Source: Terracoccus sp. 273MFTsu3.1 (GTDB lineage Bacteria; Actinomycetota; Actinomycetes; Actinomycetales; Dermatophilaceae). Taken from it: a stretch of DNA of 64,000 nucleotides. Position 1 is the stretch's first letter; every line of letters starts with the position of its first letter. Position numbers and translations under genes: made by a program. The notes beneath the pieces were generated by a model. It did not search any database. It was not told the origin of the DNA and saw nothing but the letters and a program-made list of their open reading frames with translations. Shown here piece by piece: positions 60,368 to 64,000 of this stretch. The stretch lies in assembly GCF_000383675.1 (NCBI RefSeq), contig NZ_KB911826.1, positions 124,001 through 188,000 on the forward strand, written 5' to 3'.

Positions 60368-61350
60368 GCACGCTCACGACGACGCTGCGGCGTCGCCTCT
60401 CCACCCTCGTCGCCGTGGCCGGGCTGGGCGCCCTCGCCGGCTGCTCCGGCGTCACGTACGCCGAGACCCAGCTGCCGACGACCCCGGCACCGAAGCCGTC
60501 GAGCAGCGCGCCCGCCGTGCCCGCGCCGACGTGCACCAACGCGACTCAGTCCTACGACCCGCTGCCGAGCCTTCCCAGCCGGGGCGACATCACTGACAGC
60601 ACAATGCGCAAGATCCTCGACAAGGGCTTCATCACCGTCGGGGTCTCGGCCGACACCTACCTCTTCGGGGCCCGCAACGCCTTCACCGGCGGCATCGAGG
60701 GCTTCGACATCGACATGGCACGCGCCGTCGCCAAGGCCATCTTCGGCGACCCGAGCAAGGTCCAGCTGCGCGTCATCACGGCCTCCGACCGCATCCCACT
60801 GCTCAAGGACCGCGAGATCGACATGGTCGCCCGCAACATGTCGATGACGTGCGGGCGCTGGAACGACATCGGCTTCTCGGCCGAGTACTACCGCTCCGGC
60901 CAGAAGGTCCTCGTCAGCAAGGCCCTGCCCGGCGCCAAGGACCTCAGCCTCGCCGACCTCAAGGGCAAGCGGGTGTGCGCCCCGACCGCCACGACCTCAC
61001 TGACCAAGCTCCAGCAGGTGCCGGGGCCGGTCGTCGTGACGGCGGGCACCCACACGGGGTGCCTCGTGCTGCTCCAGCAGGGCAAGGCCGACGCCATCAC
61101 CGGTGACGACACGGTGCTCGCGGGTCTCGCCGCGCAGGACCCCAACACCGTCGTCACGAGCGCCAAGGCCATCACCGTCGAGCCCTACGGCCTGGGCGTC
61201 AACAAGGCCGACGTCTACCTCGCCCGCTACGTCAACAGGGTCATCGCCGATCTCGAGGCCGACGGCGAGTGGAAGACGATCTACAACCGCTGGCTCGCCG
61301 AGCCGCTCGGCCCCGCGCCCGCACCCCCGACGCCGGTCTACGGACGATGA
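60364..61350 (+). CDS. glnH: GlnH-like amino-acid-binding lipoprotein
   Basis: A 328-residue extracellular solute-binding lipoprotein. The signal ends in lipobox LAGC with Cys27. The type II periplasmic-binding fold (family 3) shows ILDKGFITVGVSADTYLFG, GGIEGFDIDMARAVAKAIFG, ASDRIPLLKDREIDMVARNMSMT and a C-terminal DGEWKTIYNRWLAEPLG (each from separate places). No ABC permease or ATPase is linked, so it is a sensor rather than a transporter subunit. In mycobacteria GlnH binds Asp, Glu and Asn; the ligand here is presumed similar. ATGA overlaps join it to genes on both sides. Confidence 0.9.
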   Translation: MSTLTTTLRRRLSTLVAVAGLGALAGCSGVTYAETQLPTTPAPKPSSSAPAVPAPTCTNATQSYDPLPSLPSRGDITDSTMRKILDKGFITVGVSADTYLFGARNAFTGGIEGFDIDMARAVAKAIFGDPSKVQLRVITASDRIPLLKDREIDMVARNMSMTCGRWNDIGFSAEYYRSGQKVLVSKALPGAKDLSLADLKGKRVCAPTATTSLTKLQQVPGPVVVTAGTHTGCLVLLQQGKADAITGDDTVLAGLAAQDPNTVVTSAKAITVEPYGLGVNKADVYLARYVNRVIADLEADGEWKTIYNRWLAEPLGPAPAPPTPVYGR

Positions 61351-62585
61351 GCGCAATGCCGCAGAGCCACCCCGACCCGGGCACCGTCGCACCGACGGCA
61401 CCCGGGCGGCTCGGCGTGCCCGTGCAGGCCGGCGAGGCCCAGACCTACCTCAACGCGTTGCGCGAGTGGGTCGCCCAGCGCCGCGCCGACCTCGGCGAGG
61501 TCGACCGTGCGGTCCTCAAGCTCTCGCAGGCCGAGCAGGTCGCGATCACCACCGACCTCACCGTGGCGCTCACCTTCTGGAAGGCCGTCAGCGACCGCCT
61601 GACCCTCCTCGAGACGACCTTCGACGGCGGCCGCGTCGGTCCCGTCGAGGCCGAGCGCCTCTCGACCCTCATCCACGGACGGCTTGACTCCAACACGACC
61701 GAGCACCTCGCGCTGCCGTCGAGCGGCTCGCTCGCGGTGAGCCTCCCGGAGGCGTGCCGGCTGCTCGACTCGTTGACCCGCACCCTCCAGGCGCGGGCCT
61801 CCCTCGCCCCCGGGGCGGCGGAGGCGACGCAGCGGATCACCATGGTGCGGGCCGGGATCGAGCGCACCCGCGACCAGATCCCGCTGGTCCCGGCCGGCAC
61901 GCAGCGTGACGACGCCACCGAGAAGCTCGCGCGGCTCGACCGCCGGATGGACGACCTCGTGGAACGCGCCCGTCGTGGCGCCGACGTCGGCGGGATCATC
62001 GGCCCCCTCGAGATCGACGTGGCCGTGCTCGAGCGCGACCTCATCGTCGCCGCCGCCGAGCGCGCCTCCGCCGCGCGCAGCCGGGTGCGCACCCAGCAGC
62101 AGGTCGAGGAGCTCGACGCGCGCGCCGCCGCCATCCGGGCCCTCGAACGCGCCTGCCTCGAGGCGATCACGCCGGCACCCCACCTCGCGATCCCCAACGT
62201 CCGAGCGCTGGGACCCGTGCCGCAGGCGGCAGCCGAGCTCACGGCATACCGCGACAAGCTCGAGCGGGTCTCCCGGGCGCTCGACCTCGCCCACGAGACG
62301 TATGCCGCCGGGCTGGCCGAGCGGGACGAGGTCGTCGGGCTCGTGGGTGCCGTCGGCGCCATGGCCGCCGCCGCGACGCTGACTCCCGAGGCGGGAGCCG
62401 ACGTGGCCGAGCTGCGCCGCCGCCTCGACGAGACGCTCGCCGCCCGCCCGCTGCCGATCTCCCGTGCCCGCGCCCTCGCCGCGGCCTTCTCGGCCTACGT
62501 CGACGCGGCCACCCGCCCGCAGCCCCGTGCCGCTCGAGCCACTCCCCGTCCCAACGCACCCCGACCCCAGAGGCCCCGCCCATGA
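61347..62585 (+). CDS. Hypothetical helical protein between glnH and pknG
   Basis: A 412-residue soluble, strongly helical protein without signal peptide or TM helix. Heptad-like stretches (LNALREWVAQRRADLGEVDRAVLKLSQAEQ; VAVLERDLIVAAAERASAARSRVRTQQQVEELDARAAAIRALERACLEA, in parts) predict long coiled coils at about 33-70 and 225-275. The C terminus (about 385-412) is Pro/Arg-rich and basic. I recognise no domain. ATGA overlaps link it to the GlnH-like and PknG-like genes, so it is produced in step with them and may scaffold the kinase or AAA+ complex. Mycobacterial glnH-pknG clusters lack this gene. Confidence 0.78.
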   Translation: MSAMPQSHPDPGTVAPTAPGRLGVPVQAGEAQTYLNALREWVAQRRADLGEVDRAVLKLSQAEQVAITTDLTVALTFWKAVSDRLTLLETTFDGGRVGPVEAERLSTLIHGRLDSNTTEHLALPSSGSLAVSLPEACRLLDSLTRTLQARASLAPGAAEATQRITMVRAGIERTRDQIPLVPAGTQRDDATEKLARLDRRMDDLVERARRGADVGGIIGPLEIDVAVLERDLIVAAAERASAARSRVRTQQQVEELDARAAAIRALERACLEAITPAPHLAIPNVRALGPVPQAAAELTAYRDKLERVSRALDLAHETYAAGLAERDEVVGLVGAVGAMAAAATLTPEAGADVAELRRRLDETLAARPLPISRARALAAAFSAYVDAATRPQPRAARATPRPNAPRPQRPRP

Positions 62586-64000
62586 ACTGCACGCAGCCGG
62601 GCTGCACCGGAACGATCGTCGACGGCTACTGCGACGTGTGCGGCATGGCCGCCGGCTCCACCCCCGCCACCGCCGTCAGGGCACCGGCCCCGGCCGCGGC
62701 CGCCGTCCCCGGTCCGTCCATCCCTGAAGGTGGCGCCTGCCAGCAGCCCGGATGCACGGGCACGATCGATGCTGGCTACTGCAACGTCTGTGGCACGCCG
62801 GCCGACCAGCTCGGTGTCGCCGGGTATGCCGCCCCCTCCGCGCCGTCCGTCGCTGCCACCACGGGCGCCGCCGCGGCCACAGGGGCCACCGGAGGTGTCG
62901 GCCCCGAGATCTCCACGCGCTCGGCCGCCTCGAGCAACCTCGCGTCGGCAGCATTGGGCTCCAAGCGTGCCCGCGAGGCCGGGTCCATCGCCACGCGTCG
63001 CACGGGGGGCTCGCAGCGCCTGCGCTCGGCCCGCCTCGGTGGCGGCATCACCTCGGTGCGCCCGGCACCCGAGATCGACGCCGAGAAGGCCCTGCTCACC
63101 AACCCGTCCGTGCCCGAGAACAAGCGCTTCTGCCCGAAGTGCGGCGAGCCGGTCGGTCGCGGCCGCGACGGCAAGCCGGGTCGGACGACCGGCTTCTGCG
63201 CCAACTGCCGCCACCCGTTCTCCTTCGACCCCAAGCTCAAGGCGGGCGACCTCGTCGCGGGCCAGTACGAGGTCGCCGGCTGCCTCGCCCACGGCGGCCT
63301 CGGCTGGATCTACCTGGCACGCGACAAGAACGTCTCGGACCGGTGGGTCGTGCTCAAGGGCCTGCTCAACTCGGCCGACCCCGACGCCCTCGCGGCGGCC
63401 ATCGCCGAACAGCGCTTCCTCGCGCAGGTGTCGCACCCGAGCATCGTCGAGATCTACAACTTCGTCACGCACGACGACGCCGGCTACATCGTCATGGAGT
63501 ACGTCGGCGGCACCTCGCTCAAGTCGATCCTCAAGCAGCGCCTCCAGGCCGCCGGGAAGTACGACCCGCTGCCCGTCGACCAGGCCCTCGCCTACATCCT
63601 CGAGATCCTGCCGTCGTTCCAGTACCTGCACGACCTCGGGCTCGTCTACTGCGACTTCAAGCCCGACAACATCATCCAGGTCGGCGACGAGGTCAAGCTC
63701 ATCGACCTCGGTGGCGTGCGCCGCGCCGACGACGACGACTCGGCGATCTTCGGCACCGTCGGCTACCAGGCCCCCGAGGTGGCCGAGCTCGGCGTCTCCG
63801 CCGCCTCTGACATCTACACCATCGGGCGCACCCTCGTCGTGCTGACGATGGAGTTCCGTGGCTACCAGACGACCTTCCTCAACACCCTCCCGGCCCAGGA
63901 CACCGTGCCGGTCTTCCAGCGCTACGACTCGTTCTACCGGCTCGTCGCGAAGGCGTGCGCGCCCAACCGGGACGACCGATTCGTCTCGGCCGACGAGCTG
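62582..64000 (+). CDS. pknG: PknG-like Ser/Thr protein kinase, 3' end outside the window
   Basis: A cytoplasmic kinase; 473 residues are visible before the window ends. Two identical-spacing zinc ribbons open the protein (Cys3, 8, 17, 20 and Cys53, 58, 67, 70). A disordered Ala/Ser/Arg-rich linker follows, then a rubredoxin-like site (Cys184, 187, 206, 209), as in PknG. The kinase domain starts near 222: GGLGWIYLARD loop, Lys259 in VVLKG, catalytic loop VYCDFKPDN with Asp358 (YCD replaces HRD), DLG motif LIDLGGV, and GTVGYQAPE. PknG phosphorylates FHA proteins (GarA/OdhI) controlling 2-oxoglutarate dehydrogenase. ATGA overlap with the upstream gene. A TPR domain is expected beyond the edge. 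Confidence 0.92.
   Translation, partial: MNCTQPGCTGTIVDGYCDVCGMAAGSTPATAVRAPAPAAAAVPGPSIPEGGACQQPGCTGTIDAGYCNVCGTPADQLGVAGYAAPSAPSVAATTGAAAATGATGGVGPEISTRSAASSNLASAALGSKRAREAGSIATRRTGGSQRLRSARLGGGITSVRPAPEIDAEKALLTNPSVPENKRFCPKCGEPVGRGRDGKPGRTTGFCANCRHPFSFDPKLKAGDLVAGQYEVAGCLAHGGLGWIYLARDKNVSDRWVVLKGLLNSADPDALAAAIAEQRFLAQVSHPSIVEIYNFVTHDDAGYIVMEYVGGTSLKSILKQRLQAAGKYDPLPVDQALAYILEILPSFQYLHDLGLVYCDFKPDNIIQVGDEVKLIDLGGVRRADDDDSAIFGTVGYQAPEVAELGVSAASDIYTIGRTLVVLTMEFRGYQTTFLNTLPAQDTVPVFQRYDSFYRLVAKACAPNRDDRFVSADEL

Noticed and set aside
62730-63845. Alternative + strand frames over the PknG region
   Set aside because: They are Arg/Ser/Pro-rich shadows; the true kinase frame starts at 62582 and stays open to the window end.

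Overview
The window is high-GC DNA (roughly 70% by eye) from an actinobacterium. Proteobacterial-style features are absent. The gene set includes a PknG-type kinase, an F420-type LLM oxidoreductase, three SlpD/TAP-like secreted hydrolases, a SigK/RskA-like pair with fasciclin proteins, a CtpE-like P-type ATPase and monomeric NADP-isocitrate dehydrogenase. This fits the Micrococcales, and Intrasporangiaceae is my best guess from gene content. That guess is an inference, because no 16S gene is present.

Layout. 1-3.1 kb: 3' end of inorganic pyrophosphatase, a membrane Ser/Thr kinase, an ECF sigma factor and a secreted protein. 3.2-8.5 kb: three small regulated units, namely TetR with a divergent DHA2 exporter, an LLM oxidoreductase, and MarR coupled to an MFS transporter. 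8.6-16.6 kb: a YjbR-like protein, malic enzyme with an MFS permease, the P-type ATPase, another MFS protein and an acetyltransferase. 16.6-27.7 kb: a phosphotransferase-fold protein, tRNA-Thr(CGT), a quinone-oxidoreductase-like protein, a tandem triplet of alpha/beta hydrolases, holB-tmk and asd. 27.9-33.4 kb: a secreted protein, TipA-type MerR, LysR, dimethylargininase, a TspO-like protein and an FAD oxidoreductase. 33.6-37.3 kb: fasciclin, DUF4397, class F sortase, ECF sigma factor and anti-sigma. 37.4-47.7 kb: MarR/MMPL, an acetyltransferase with a beta-lactamase-fold hydrolase, icd, and a gluconate module. 47.8-54.9 kb: a frameshifted acyl-CoA dehydrogenase with an SCP2 protein, a PIG-L deacetylase, an acetyltransferase, topA and a DODA-type dioxygenase.

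55.2 kb to the end: a tight same-strand series encoding a TelA-like protein, an unknown protein, a CbxX-type AAA+ ATPase, a four-TM GlnX-like protein, a GlnH-like lipoprotein, an unknown helical protein and a PknG-like kinase running off the window. Four of the junctions are ATGA overlaps. In mycobacteria and corynebacteria GlnX-GlnH-PknG senses amino acids and controls 2-oxoglutarate flux. Here the core carries four extra genes and is the best candidate in the window for an under-described system.

The sequence also carries repeat signals the genes do not explain. These are a heavily iterated octamer (GTATGCCG on either strand), two copies of a nested-palindrome intergenic element, two copies of a 22-bp repeat family, and several operator-like palindromes. 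I saw no IS element, prophage, CRISPR array or rRNA.
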